Notes under the pieces: model-generated
Told to the model about the DNA's origin: nothing
The model's input: only the letters and a program-made list of their open reading frames with translations
Databases searched by the model: none
Shown here: positions 9,600 through 18,102 of the stretch, one piece after another
Numbering within the stretch: the first letter of the stretch is position 1
Layout: every line of letters starts with the position of its first letter
NCBI GenBank assembly: GCA_023443925.1
Contig: JAEZSL010000158.1
Span: 1 to 60,827, forward strand
DNA from: Bacillota bacterium
GTDB lineage: Bacteria > Bacillota_A > Clostridia > Lachnospirales > Lachnospiraceae
Direction: 5' to 3'
DNA: 60,827 nt
Translations under genes and position numbers: made by a program

Positions 9600-9638
9600 A
9601 TTCCCTTATATTTTCTTCATTTTTTTTCAAAATATGTA

Positions 9639-9672
9639 TTGACATAACGAATGCTTTATACTACTATATAAT
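9639..9672 (+). promoter_or_regulatory. SigA promoter of rpsT
   Basis: TTGACA at 9639-9644 with TACTAT at 9662-9667 (17-nt spacer); a better-looking TATAAT at 9667-9672 would need 22 nt. Leader to the start is about 80 nt. Confidence 0.55.
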
Positions 9673-9755
9673 GGTATGTTTGCATTAGAACGTCCGTGTC
9701 CGGATTTAATGAAACAAATAATATAAGTAAATAGAACGTTGTGGAGGTGTACAAT

Positions 9756-10019
9756 TTGGCTAACATTAAATCTGCTAAGAAAAGAATCTTAGTTAACGAA
9801 ACTAAGGCTTTAAGAAATAAGGCAATAAAATCTAAGGTTAAGACTGTTATAAAGAAAGTTGATGCTGCTGTGGCTGCCAGCGACAAAGAACTTGCTAAGA
9901 CAAGCTTAATTACTGCAATTTCTGAAATTGATAAAGCTACTTCCAAAGGAGTTTATCATAAGAATACTGCATCCAGGAAAGTATCCCGTTTAAGCAAAGC
10001 TGTTAATTCAATTGCTTAA
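9756..10019 (+). CDS. rpsT: 30S ribosomal protein S20
   Basis: 87 aa. Reads (M)ANIKSAKKRILVNETKALRNKAIKSK and ends in SRKVSRLSKAVNSIA, the standard bS20 helical bundle, which binds 16S rRNA. Translation starts at TTG (9756-9758), because the preceding GGAGGTG has correct spacing only to that codon and family members begin with MANIKSA; a rare start codon is typical for autoregulated rpsT. Divergent from gpr as in other Clostridia. Terminator at 10084-10111. Confidence 0.97.
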   Translation: MANIKSAKKRILVNETKALRNKAIKSKVKTVIKKVDAAVAASDKELAKTSLITAISEIDKATSKGVYHKNTASRKVSRLSKAVNSIA

Positions 10020-10083
10020 TGATTATAAAACCCAGGAAGGAAACTAACCCTCTCTTTTCTGTATATATGAACTAAACTTAGTA

Positions 10084-10111
10084 AAAGACGCTCTTACGGG
10101 CGTCTTTTTTT
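10084..10111 (+). terminator. Intrinsic terminator of rpsT
   Basis: AAAGACGC / GCGTCTTT stem followed by a run of Ts. Confidence 0.9.
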
Positions 10112-10146
10112 ACATATGATATTATTATTAAGATTAGATCCCGAAA

Positions 10147-10710
10147 TCATGCTGTACGCACTAATAACGGCGGTACCTGACGTAAGATTCTGCTGGTACT
10201 GTTCTGATCCAGAATCCACCCATTAATATCTTCCCCCTCCAGTATAACAGGCATACGGTTATGCACCTCCGTCATGGATTCATTCGCTTCCGTAGTCAAT
10301 ATGACAAAACGGCATTCGTCCTGATAGTAATTATATACACCTGCCATGTAAAGAATTTCAGAGCCTTCCCTGGTAAACAGAAACTTTTTCTTGTTGCTGT
10401 CCCACTCATAAAAACCACTGGAAGGAATGACACATCTTCTGTTTACGACACACTCCCTGAAAGTTTTTTTATCCAATGCCGTTTCTGCCCTGGCATTAAT
10501 GATAACCCCTTTTTTATAAAAGTTTGGAAATCCCCAGACAGAAAGCTCCGGTTCAATCCGGTTATGAAAAGCTGCAAGTATTGGCGCTTTATCAGTTGGA
10601 AATATTTCTCCTGTCTTTTTGCTGTTATTTTCATATTTTGCATCCAGCTGTTCCAATATTTTTCTTATTTCCCTTGAGGTTTCATCATCTACATAATAAC
10701 GTCCGCACAT
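10147..10710 (-). CDS. SRAP/YedK family protein (abasic-site DNA-protein crosslink sensor)
   Basis: 187 aa. Starts MCGRYYVDD with the catalytic Cys2 exposed after Met removal; contains PTDKAPIL, the NARAET segment and GFYEWD with the active-site Glu. These proteins (YedK, HMCES) form a thiazolidine link with abasic sites in single-stranded DNA. The C-terminus is short relative to E. coli YedK but ends in the MPVILEGEDINGWIL-type segment usual in Clostridia. Shine-Dalgarno AGGAGG upstream. Downstream of comFB on the same strand, spacing 30 nt. Confidence 0.9.
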   Translation of the reverse strand: MCGRYYVDDETSREIRKILEQLDAKYENNSKKTGEIFPTDKAPILAAFHNRIEPELSVWGFPNFYKKGVIINARAETALDKKTFRECVVNRRCVIPSSGFYEWDSNKKKFLFTREGSEILYMAGVYNYYQDECRFVILTTEANESMTEVHNRMPVILEGEDINGWILDQNSTSRILRQVPPLLVRTA

Positions 10711-10740
10711 ACTGCCGACCTCCTGTTAATTGGTTTTATA

Positions 10741-11004
10741 TTAATGCTTCGGATGTTCTGAAACTGTTTTTACAGCCTTGGCGATTGCCTTTACAACTTC
10801 AAACTCATGTGCAGCGGATAATACGCTTAAGCGGGCGAAAAGCTCCCCTTCCTGCGTTGCTACATATTTGGGAGTCATCTGATTCAAGGTGCAGGCAATA
10901 ATATCATTGCGGCATTTTTCACATTTGCAGCAATCTAAGGTTTCCCATAATTCATCCAGTTTATTAACAACTAATGTTTCCATAACATTATAATATTTAT
11001 CCAT
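10741..11004 (-). CDS. ComFB-like late competence protein
   Basis: About 87 aa. MDKYYNVMETLVVNKLDELW then CCKCEKCRNDIIACTLNQMTPKYV matches the ComFB family, including the Cys cluster (CCKCEKC) that may bind metal. Function is unknown; ComFB is encoded in the comF locus of bacilli and related proteins bind c-di-nucleotides in cyanobacteria. Start taken at 11004, since GGGAGTT five bases upstream is its ribosome site and an upstream in-frame ATG overlaps that site. The Shine-Dalgarno is contributed by the end of an intergenic repeat (11012-11076). Confidence 0.8.
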   Translation of the reverse strand: MDKYYNVMETLVVNKLDELWETLDCCKCEKCRNDIIACTLNQMTPKYVATQEGELFARLSVLSAAHEFEVVKAIAKAVKTVSEHPKH

Positions 11005-11011
11005 TTTAACT

Positions 11012-11076
11012 CCCATCTGTGCGCCAAGCGCACGTACAAATCAGGATGTTGAAAAAGGGTTCGTTTTTTCAACCTA
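11012..11076. repeat. Intergenic palindromic repeat, copy 1
   Basis: Two hairpins in series: GTGCGC/GCGCAC and GTTGAAAAA/TTTTTTCAAC, flanked by CCCATCT. The same arrangement with about 80% identity is found at 54018-54085. On the minus strand it directly precedes comFB and its AGATGGGAG edge forms the ribosome-binding site. Confidence 0.75.
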
Positions 11077-11441
11077 CTACCCATTGCATAACACATCTGC
11101 CACTCACAGATATGATACTGCCACACATTAAAAATATTATAGATTTAAAATGTGGCATCCCTTTCTTTTATTATATTTTTTACTCCGGCACAGTTTGTCC
11201 GCATAACGTCTGCAAGGGTTCTTCTGTAAATAATTCATACCGTCCAGGTCTGAAAACTTTTACTTATAATTCACTTATTAAATTTAGTATAACATGGATT
11301 TTACGGATTGTAACTATGCTATTAATACTATATATACCAATATATGATCTGGCAGATGCGGTATAAATTCAAGTTTAAATCAAGGTATTACAGGTAAGCA
11401 CCTAATCTATTGTAATAGATAAATATTTTATTCTTATATTA
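11077..11441. other. Non-coding stretch
   Basis: No convincing gene. It holds an AT-rich hairpin GCCACA...TGTGGC (11120-11132 / 11144-11156, 12 of 13 pairs) that may be a terminator, and a 33-codon minus-strand frame (11137-11238) rich in Lys/Arg with no Shine-Dalgarno. Confidence 0.4.
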
Positions 11442-11484
11442 ATAAGGGTGTATTCTGCAGCGCAGCCGCAAAATACACCCTTAT
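11442..11484 (-). terminator. Stem-loop terminator of the GH3 gene
   Basis: 13-bp perfect stem ATAAGGGTGTATT / AATACACCCTTAT (11442-11454 / 11472-11484), 34 nt after the stop; T-run weak. Confidence 0.65.
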
Positions 11485-11517
11485 CCTGTCAATTGAATTT
11501 ATTTCCGGATTTAGTAT

Positions 11518-13683
11518 CTACTGTTCCAATTCCAATCTATTGTCACAACGTACTTTAAAAACTTCCGGTGTGCTGCCGGATAAGGCAATGCTTCTTTTAT
11601 CCGGTTGTGTCGTTCCGATAAAAATCTCATAGTTTCCTTTATTTAATATTAACTTACCTTCATCATCATATAATGCAAAATCTTTTGCTAAAAGGGGTAT
11701 GCATACTTCTGTTTCTTCCCCTGCTTTTAAGAAAACTTTCTTAAGGCCCTTTAACTGATGTCTTGGTGCACCTGCGGACTCCAGGGCTTTCACATAAACC
11801 TGTACGGTTTCGGCTCCGTTCATTTTGCCGGTGTTTTTTATATGGACACGGCATTCGATACTGTCTTCCGGTGTAATCACCTGCTTATTAACAGCCGCAG
11901 CGGATAGAGTGAATTCCGTATAACTTAAGCCATAACCAAAAGGATACAAAGCCTCCTGATTCATATAACGGTAAGTGCGGCCTTCCATATTATAATCTGT
12001 AAAATCAGGAAGTTCTTCGGAGGTACGGTAAAAAGTAACCGGTAATTTGCCTTCCGGCGAAAAATCACCAAAGAGTACCTGTGCTAAACCTCTTCCCCCC
12101 TGTGCTCCGGGATACCAGGCCTGCAGTACCGCCGGAAGATGTTCCTCTGCCCAGGTAACCGCCAGAGCGCTGCCCGATAGCAGAATCAGCACCACTGGTT
12201 TGCCGCTTTCATGAAGTACTTTTAGGATATCTTCCTGAAGTCCGGGAAGTTTCAGATTCGGTTTATCACCGCTGGCAAATTCATTTCCCGCATCGCCCTC
12301 TTCTCCTTCCAGACCGGCATCCAGCCCTAAACAGGCGATAATCACATCCGAAGCCTCCGCTACTGCTTTTACTTCCGCCAGCCGGTCATTACTTCTTGAA
12401 AGTCCCGACACCTTATCCTTAAATAAGTGGCAGCCTTCGGAATAGCGGATATTCACGGCCTCGCCCACATATTCACGAATTCCGTCCAATATAGTTACAT
12501 ATTCAGAAGCCGTTCCCTCGTAATTACCGATTAATGCCTTTCGGTTATCCGCATTTGGCCCAATAACTCCTATGGTCTTTAACTTATGTTTATCCAGAGG
12601 AAGCAGATTGTTCTCATTCTTTAACAGTACGATGGTCTTTTTCGCAGCTTCAATATTTAATGCTTTATGCTCTTTGTTATCCACCAGGTCATAGGAGATG
12701 GTATTATAAGGAACTTTCTCCGGCGCATCAAATAAGCCAAGTTTCATTCTGGTAGTAATCAGCCTGGTTACAGCGTGGGTAATGGTTTCTTCCTCAACCA
12801 AACCGTCCCTTACGGCCTGTAATAAATGCACAAATAGGTTCCCGCAGTTTAAATCACAGCCGTTATTCATAGCCAATGCAACGGACTCTACCGGAGTGGA
12901 GGTAACCATGTGGTTTTCATGGAAATCTTTAATTGCCCAGCAATCTGAAGTAACATGCCCCTTAAAGCCCCACTTATCACGCAGTATATCTTTTAAAAGG
13001 GTTTTACTGCCGCAGCAGGGTTCCCCGTTGGTACGGTTGTAAGCTCCCATAACAGCTTCCACTTTACCCTCCTGAACACAGGCTTTAAAAGCTGGCAAAT
13101 AAGTTTCATTTAAATCCTTTTGGGAAACCTTGGCATCAAAACCGTGGCGAAGATCCTCCGGTCCCGAATGAACCGCAAAGTGTTTGGCACAGGCAGCCGC
13201 TTTTAAGTATTTTTTATCATCCCCCTGCAAACCTTTAATAAAACGTACTCCCAGACGAGAGGTTAAGTAGGGATCTTCTCCGTAGGTTTCATGGCCCCTG
13301 CCCCATCTTGGATCACGGAATATATTTACATTAGGCGACCAGAAAGTAAGTCCTTTATAAATATCCGTATCTCCGTATTTCTGCTGCATATTAAATTTGG
13401 CACGTCCTTCTGTGGAGATACAGTCTGCAATCTTTTCCAGAAAATCCTCATCAAAGGTCGCAGCAAGGCCGACTGCCTGGGGAAATACCGTAGCCACACC
13501 CGCTCTTGCCACGCCATGAAGGGCTTCATTCCAGTAATTATATGCCTTAACACCCAAACGCTTGATTTCCGCAGAACCGTGAAGAGTCTGGTACACCTTT
13601 TCTTCCAGAGTCATTTCTGAAACCAGCGCAGCCGCCCGGTCTTCAAAAGACAATGACTCGTCCAAATACTTTTTGTATTCCAT
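11518..13683 (-). CDS. GH3 family beta-glycosidase (beta-glucosidase/beta-xylosidase type)
   Basis: 721 aa with no signal peptide, thus cytoplasmic. Domains: GH3 TIM barrel (about 25-330) containing YNYWNEALHGVARAG and FWSPNVNIFRDPRWGRGHETYGEDP; nucleophile Asp about residue 247 in VTSDCWAI; GH3-C alpha/beta sandwich (about 365-590) with LGLDAGLEGEEGD; C-terminal fibronectin-like domain (about 630-700). The WNEALHG and SDCWAI motifs favour the xylosidase/arabinosidase-like clade, but substrate cannot be fixed. Divergent AraC regulator at 14061 likely controls it. AGGAGG precedes the start. Confidence 0.92.
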   Translation of the reverse strand: MEYKKYLDESLSFEDRAAALVSEMTLEEKVYQTLHGSAEIKRLGVKAYNYWNEALHGVARAGVATVFPQAVGLAATFDEDFLEKIADCISTEGRAKFNMQQKYGDTDIYKGLTFWSPNVNIFRDPRWGRGHETYGEDPYLTSRLGVRFIKGLQGDDKKYLKAAACAKHFAVHSGPEDLRHGFDAKVSQKDLNETYLPAFKACVQEGKVEAVMGAYNRTNGEPCCGSKTLLKDILRDKWGFKGHVTSDCWAIKDFHENHMVTSTPVESVALAMNNGCDLNCGNLFVHLLQAVRDGLVEEETITHAVTRLITTRMKLGLFDAPEKVPYNTISYDLVDNKEHKALNIEAAKKTIVLLKNENNLLPLDKHKLKTIGVIGPNADNRKALIGNYEGTASEYVTILDGIREYVGEAVNIRYSEGCHLFKDKVSGLSRSNDRLAEVKAVAEASDVIIACLGLDAGLEGEEGDAGNEFASGDKPNLKLPGLQEDILKVLHESGKPVVLILLSGSALAVTWAEEHLPAVLQAWYPGAQGGRGLAQVLFGDFSPEGKLPVTFYRTSEELPDFTDYNMEGRTYRYMNQEALYPFGYGLSYTEFTLSAAAVNKQVITPEDSIECRVHIKNTGKMNGAETVQVYVKALESAGAPRHQLKGLKKVFLKAGEETEVCIPLLAKDFALYDDEGKLILNKGNYEIFIGTTQPDKRSIALSGSTPEVFKVRCDNRLELEQ

Positions 13684-13893
13684 ATAACAATATCCTCCTT
13701 ATGCTTAATAGGCTCAAGTCTATACTTATTGCTATTATATTATACTTAACCGGCAGGCTCTTATCAGATATTGCTATAATTCTTTCAGTAATTGCTAAGT
13801 TTTCCCCACCTTTCGACATGAAATCTATAAATGGAAACCGGTATATTTTTCACATTACTGCCTCATTTTGTGTATGTCTCGTAACATATGCAT

Positions 13894-13909
13894 TTGACAA
13901 AATTGTCAA
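13894..13909. promoter_or_regulatory. Palindrome with back-to-back TTGACA boxes between GH3 and AraC genes
   Basis: TTGACA-AAAT-TGTCAA offers a -35 on each strand; the matching -10s are weak. Possible divergent promoter/operator of the GH3-AraC pair. Confidence 0.3.
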
Positions 13910-14060
13910 TACTCTGATTATCTCTTTACTTTCCCATATTCCTGTCATAATATATAGACAGGCAAAAAGGAACTTTTATAAACAGCAACATCCTACTTTA
14001 AATGTTCGTAATAAACCGCTGAGCAAATAAGTTAAGTGATAGCAATATGTGAGGTAAGCA

Positions 14061-14975
14061 ATGGCAGAAATTCAAGAAAAGCACAATAAAGATACAGTCC
14101 AAACAGAACGTGAATTAAAAGGCACTTTTGAAAAAGTTGGTTACGCAGGCAATTCATCGGTTCTTCTTTATACAAACCAAGTTAATATAAATTATCCGCT
14201 GCACTGGCATTCTGCCGTGGAAATCATCATGCCTGTTACCAATAACTACACGGTTTTTATTAATAAGGTTAAGTTTTCCTTGCGTAAAGGCGATATCCTG
14301 ATTATTCCGCCGGGGGATCTTCATGAGTTGTATGCCCCTGCAAGCGGTTCCCGGATCATTATTCTTTTCGACAGTATGTTAATGTTTAAACAGAAGGGAT
14401 TTTCCGGTATCCTTCCCCTTTTAACCCAGCCCAACCTAATTACGCCGGAAAATTCCCCGGATATATATAAAGAGGCTTATGAACTTCTAAAGCAGGCTGC
14501 AGAAGAATACAAGAATGCTTACCCTCTTTGGGAAGCCTCCGTTTACACACAACTGATAAGGTTATTTATTTTAATCGGAAGGAATCATATGGATTCCAGC
14601 AATTTATTTCCCTTTACCGGTATAAATAAACAGAGAGAGTATATAGAGAAAATGAATCTTATATATGATTTTATTGACAGCAACTATATGGAGAATATTA
14701 CCTTGGAGAAAGCGGCGGCAGCAGTAGGATTTTCTAAGTTCCATTTTTCCAGGCTTTTTAAACAAATGACTTCCACTTCCTTTTATGATTTTTTAATTCT
14801 CAGAAGAATTAAAGCAGCGGAAAGCTTATTACTTAATCCGGACCTTCCTATTATTGAAATTGCACTACAGTCCGGTTTTTCCAGTATATCGACCTTTAAC
14901 CGTGTTTTCAAATCCATAAAAAAATGCACTCCAACAGAGTTTAAAAAATTTTACCTCAACCAAAATCACAAATAA
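14061..14975 (+). CDS. AraC family transcriptional regulator with N-terminal cupin
   Basis: 304 aa. N-terminal cupin sensor (about 30-130; YPLHWHSAVEIIMPV, IIPPGDLHEL), C-terminal double HTH (about 205-300) with LEKAAAAVGFSKFHFSRLFK and IALQSGFSSISTFNRVFK. GAGGT lies five bases before the ATG. Divergently placed from the GH3 gene, so a plant-oligosaccharide-responsive activator of it is the simplest model (inference). Confidence 0.92.
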   Translation: MAEIQEKHNKDTVQTERELKGTFEKVGYAGNSSVLLYTNQVNINYPLHWHSAVEIIMPVTNNYTVFINKVKFSLRKGDILIIPPGDLHELYAPASGSRIIILFDSMLMFKQKGFSGILPLLTQPNLITPENSPDIYKEAYELLKQAAEEYKNAYPLWEASVYTQLIRLFILIGRNHMDSSNLFPFTGINKQREYIEKMNLIYDFIDSNYMENITLEKAAAAVGFSKFHFSRLFKQMTSTSFYDFLILRRIKAAESLLLNPDLPIIEIALQSGFSSISTFNRVFKSIKKCTPTEFKKFYLNQNHK

Positions 14976-15117
14976 ATACAGCTGGTTTTTATCTCCTTAA
15001 ATGGATTGTCGTTCTGTAAGCAGATTTAATCACCTAAATGGATTAAAGTTATTCTGGGAGCAGATTTATTCTTCTTAAGAAAATAAATAAGTACTTCGAC
15101 GAGGCATTTCGTTAAGC

Positions 15118-15196
15118 AAAAAAGACAGTCCGTTTTGAACTGACCCTATCTAATAGACAAACTAGACAGGGGACAGTTCAAAACGGACTGTTTTTT
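15118..15196. terminator. Bidirectional terminator between araC and the secreted-protein gene
   Basis: 18-bp perfect stem (15125-15142 / 15174-15191) containing CAGTCCGTTTTGAACTG, extended by an inner CCCTATCTA/TAGACAGGG pairing, with six As on the left and six Ts on the right, so it works on both strands. Confidence 0.9.
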
Positions 15197-15199
15197 ACT

Positions 15200-15955
15200 T
15201 TATTTCAGATAATCTATAAATACCTGTAATGAATTATCTTTTTTAATTGCAGCTGTTAACTTTGAATTAACCTTTTTAATTATTTCTTTAATATCTTTTT
15301 CCTTAGCCAGTTTTTGAATATGATCATTTAATTTTTTATTGTTCGGCTCGTCCTTAATTGTAAGGTTTCCGTTTTCATCTCTCACCACTGAGAGGGATCT
15401 CATCCCTGGTACTAAGGTGTCGATATTAACTACTTTAATTTCATATGTAGTAAATACCACATAGGAATCCGAATCCAAACCAGGTTTCACATAATTCTTG
15501 ACATTTCGGTATTCCTCAATAATTTCATTTATTTTATCATTGCCCGCAGTTTTTGTATTTCCCGCAGATTGATCCGTTGTTTCTGTATCCGCATCATCCT
15601 TTTTACCGGAGATATTATAATATGTATTGATTAAATTATCAATTTCTGCCTTAATCTCTTCTTCCGACATACTCTGATTTTTATCTGCGGTGCTCTCATT
15701 AGCAAAGGAGCTTTCTTTAGCTGACAGTAAACCGTTATCTCCTTCTGTTGTATTATCTGCAGCTGTCAAATTATCTGTTTCGGAACTGCTCTCTTTGTCA
15801 GCATTTGTTCCGTTTTGGATACTTTCATTTACCTGGATACTGCTCTTTCCAACTACTGTCTCCTTCTTACCGGCTCCATTCTGAATAATCAGAACAAGCG
15901 CCAGAATTACTACGGGTACAGCAGCGGCAGCCAGATATTTTTTCCATTGTTTCAT
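15200..15955 (-). CDS. Membrane-anchored extracytoplasmic protein of unknown function
   Basis: 251 aa. An N-terminal hydrophobic segment (about residues 8-25) acts as signal anchor, then a Ser/Thr/Asn/Asp-rich linker to about residue 95, then a folded domain with EIIEEYRNVKNYVKPG and SDSYVVFTTYEIKVVN and VPGMRSLSVV. The domain resembles a secreted domain frequently linked to SH3/NlpC proteins in Lachnospiraceae (recalled, not checked). It sits 68 bp downstream of an SH3-NlpC/P60 gene on the same strand, suggesting a joint cell-wall role. Confidence 0.7.
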   Translation of the reverse strand: MKQWKKYLAAAAVPVVILALVLIIQNGAGKKETVVGKSSIQVNESIQNGTNADKESSSETDNLTAADNTTEGDNGLLSAKESSFANESTADKNQSMSEEEIKAEIDNLINTYYNISGKKDDADTETTDQSAGNTKTAGNDKINEIIEEYRNVKNYVKPGLDSDSYVVFTTYEIKVVNIDTLVPGMRSLSVVRDENGNLTIKDEPNNKKLNDHIQKLAKEKDIKEIIKKVNSKLTAAIKKDNSLQVFIDYLK

Positions 15956-16023
15956 TTATTATATCTTCCTCGTTTCTATGTCTTATTCTGCTATTTTTAA
16001 TGGCACAAAAACCTGTTTTTAGC

Positions 16024-17187
16024 TTAATTCAGATAGCTGACTGCCTTAACCGGCGTTCTGTAATCATAACTGGTTATTCTGATTCCGGTATCGGGGCTGC
16101 TGGCACTGATTACTTTGCCGTTTCCTATGTAAATAGCAACATGATTGATAGAACCGCGTTTTGCATAAAAGATAAGATCTCCCGGCTGTACTGAAGATAC
16201 GGAAACCCTTTTTCCACTTCCTGCCTGTGATCTGGAATCTCTGGGAATACTAACGCCGATATCCCGGAATACTGACTGTGTAAAACCGGAACAATCCGTA
16301 CCATTCGTTAAACTGGTGCCTCCCCATACATAGGGATTTCCTTGAAATTTTAATGCATAGTTTACGATCTTGTTTCTGGTGGTTGAACCAGTGCTGCTTG
16401 AGGATGGAGCCGAACTTGAAGTTGATGTTCTGGAACTGGTTGTTTTTGATGATTTAACAGTACCGCTGCTTGATGAATTATTGCTTGAATTACTGTTATT
16501 TTGTGACTGTTCCCTGGCTGCTTCTTCCTCTTCCAATCTTGCCTGCTCTTCTTCAATAGAGATTGCTTTCTCATAAACGGTAGTCAAGTCTACGTAATCT
16601 GCGGATACATAACCCTTATCCTGGTCATCCACCTGGACTTTAATCCAGTCACCGGATTCCTTTTTTACTGTCAGCTCTTCCCCAATGGGTACCAGCGTTA
16701 ATACCGTTGAATCCGTATTCGCTTCTTGTCTGACTTTAAGAGTAGTTGTGTTTACAGTTGCAACCCTTGTACCGACTTTAGTTGCTACTTCTGCTGCTTC
16801 TGAGCCGGTTACCAGAAATTCTGATTTAACATAACCGGTTACGGTTCCTGATTTTATTTTGTACCAATCACCTTTTTTCCCTAAAATTGTGGCAGCCGAG
16901 TTATTATAAAGCTTTCCAAGAACCTTACTGTTTTCACTGGCTTTCTTTCTGATATTCACGTAATTTGTTACATTTGCAAATGATATATCCGAATTTTCCT
17001 TGAACACATCAGAAGATAAATATGCTTTAATATCTTTATTATCGTTTGCACTATTTTCATAAAAATCATTCAATAATAAATCTATTCCTGCAATGGGCCT
17101 TTCTGCGGCTTTGGTGATAACAGACTGGCTGGCAAATGCAATTGTTCCTATCATACAATATGTAACAAGTTTCCCTACTTTTATCAT
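16024..17187 (-). CDS. Secreted SH3-SH3-NlpC/P60 peptidoglycan hydrolase
   Basis: About 387 aa from ATG 17187 (GGAGGTCCAA just upstream). Signal peptide (1 to about 25), two SH3b domains (about 70-135 and 140-200: YVNIRKKASENSKVLGKL and LKVRQEANTDSTVLTLV), a Glu-rich then Ser/Thr-rich linker (205-265), and C-terminal NlpC/P60 Cys peptidase with NPYVWGGTSLTNGTDCSGF (catalytic Cys) and NHVAIYIG (catalytic His). Such enzymes cleave D-Glu-DAP type peptide bonds. Likely works in cell-wall remodelling with the neighbouring anchored protein. Confidence 0.93.
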   Translation of the reverse strand: MIKVGKLVTYCMIGTIAFASQSVITKAAERPIAGIDLLLNDFYENSANDNKDIKAYLSSDVFKENSDISFANVTNYVNIRKKASENSKVLGKLYNNSAATILGKKGDWYKIKSGTVTGYVKSEFLVTGSEAAEVATKVGTRVATVNTTTLKVRQEANTDSTVLTLVPIGEELTVKKESGDWIKVQVDDQDKGYVSADYVDLTTVYEKAISIEEEQARLEEEEAAREQSQNNSNSSNNSSSSGTVKSSKTTSSRTSTSSSAPSSSSTGSTTRNKIVNYALKFQGNPYVWGGTSLTNGTDCSGFTQSVFRDIGVSIPRDSRSQAGSGKRVSVSSVQPGDLIFYAKRGSINHVAIYIGNGKVISASSPDTGIRITSYDYRTPVKAVSYLN

Positions 17188-17506
17188 TTGGACCTCCATG
17201 ACTTATTTATTACAAATATGTTAAATTTATTACAAATTTATTATAAAATAAAATCACGGAGATTGCACTAGGTATATCTTGGAAATAACGTTATTTACTT
17301 GTAAATTTAATACACAAAACAGTAATTTATGTATAATTATGTCATAATTATGTTACTTTTATTTCAAAAAAATGATATGAGTTTCTAATAGGTAAAAAAG
17401 CACCTTAAAAATGCAGCTCAACTACTTCCTGTAATGCCTTTTGAGCACACACTAAGTTAATATATGCTTTACAATTCGTATATACCTTTACATTTTTTGC
17501 ACTTTA

Positions 17507-17668
17507 TTAACCTATCTGTTTCAACTTATTCATCCACCATTCCTTATCGGTATATACAGCTCGATAAGGTACCATAACAATATACTCATTATAAACTTCA
17601 ATAATTTCCTTTGTTCCCGTATATACCAGATCTATATACAAATGAAATGGTTTTACTGTTCGATTCAT
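17507..17668 (-). CDS. Small uncharacterised protein, 53 aa
   Basis: Starts ATG one base after the stop of the 17670-17978 gene (TAA-A-ATG), suggesting translational coupling. The sequence is not low complexity: MNRTVKPFHLYIDLVYTG, then VVMVPYR-type strands and DKEWWMNKLKQIG. It ends in tandem TAA TAA, after which the same frame stays open for another 33 codons. No family recognised. It and the upstream ORF may be remnants or a small two-gene unit. Confidence 0.5.
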   Translation of the reverse strand: MNRTVKPFHLYIDLVYTGTKEIIEVYNEYIVMVPYRAVYTDKEWWMNKLKQIG

Positions 17669-17669
17669 T

Positions 17670-17978
17670 TTAGTTTTCAAATTCATTAATATATTGATGG
17701 ATTCTTTGATTATCCACTCTTTCTAAATAGGAAAGCGCATTTTTACCTCCGCCAGCCATAAACCACCATTCATGAAATGGCTCCCATGCATTTATACAGC
17801 ATTCTCGCAATTCCCTGTATGGGAATTCTGTAAAATCAGGCGGGTTGAACAAATTATTGGTAAGATCAAAATCCTTCCTTAGAATAACCTTTTCGCCTCT
17901 GTTTTGAATCAAAACCTGAAACCATTCCTTCCACTGTTCTTTTAATAAAAGCAAGGATTCATTGGATTGATTATTCAT
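17670..17978 (-). CDS. Hypothetical protein, 102 aa
   Basis: Trp/Phe/Glu-rich, soluble: LKEQWKEWFQVLIQNRGE, EFPYRELRECCINAWEPFHEWWFMAGGG. No domain recognised. No clear Shine-Dalgarno at the ATG, so it could be a truncated gene. Coupled to the 53-aa ORF downstream. Confidence 0.5.
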   Translation of the reverse strand: MNNQSNESLLLLKEQWKEWFQVLIQNRGEKVILRKDFDLTNNLFNPPDFTEFPYRELRECCINAWEPFHEWWFMAGGGKNALSYLERVDNQRIHQYINEFEN

Positions 17979-18013
17979 ACATTTCGGGGGCTGGTAATTG
18001 TATTTTGGGTTGC

Positions 18014-18054
18014 AAAAATGGAGCTGCCCACTAATTGTTTAGCAGAACAGCCCC
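18014..18054 (-). terminator. Probable terminator of the aldo/keto reductase gene
   Basis: GGGGCTG/CAGCTCC arms (one G-U pair) at 18048-18054 / 18020-18026, followed on the minus strand by ATTTTTG. Confidence 0.5.
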
Positions 18055-18102
18055 TCTTCTTATTATAATGTATTTAATAGAATATCCTTAGATATTATCT
18101 TC

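Noticed and set aside
11137..11238. 33-codon basic minus-strand frame
   Set aside because: No Shine-Dalgarno and partly within a hairpin; could be chance.
13653..14030. 125-codon plus-strand frame between the GH3 and AraC genes
   Set aside because: No Shine-Dalgarno, overlaps the GH3 start and promoter region, composition not protein-like.
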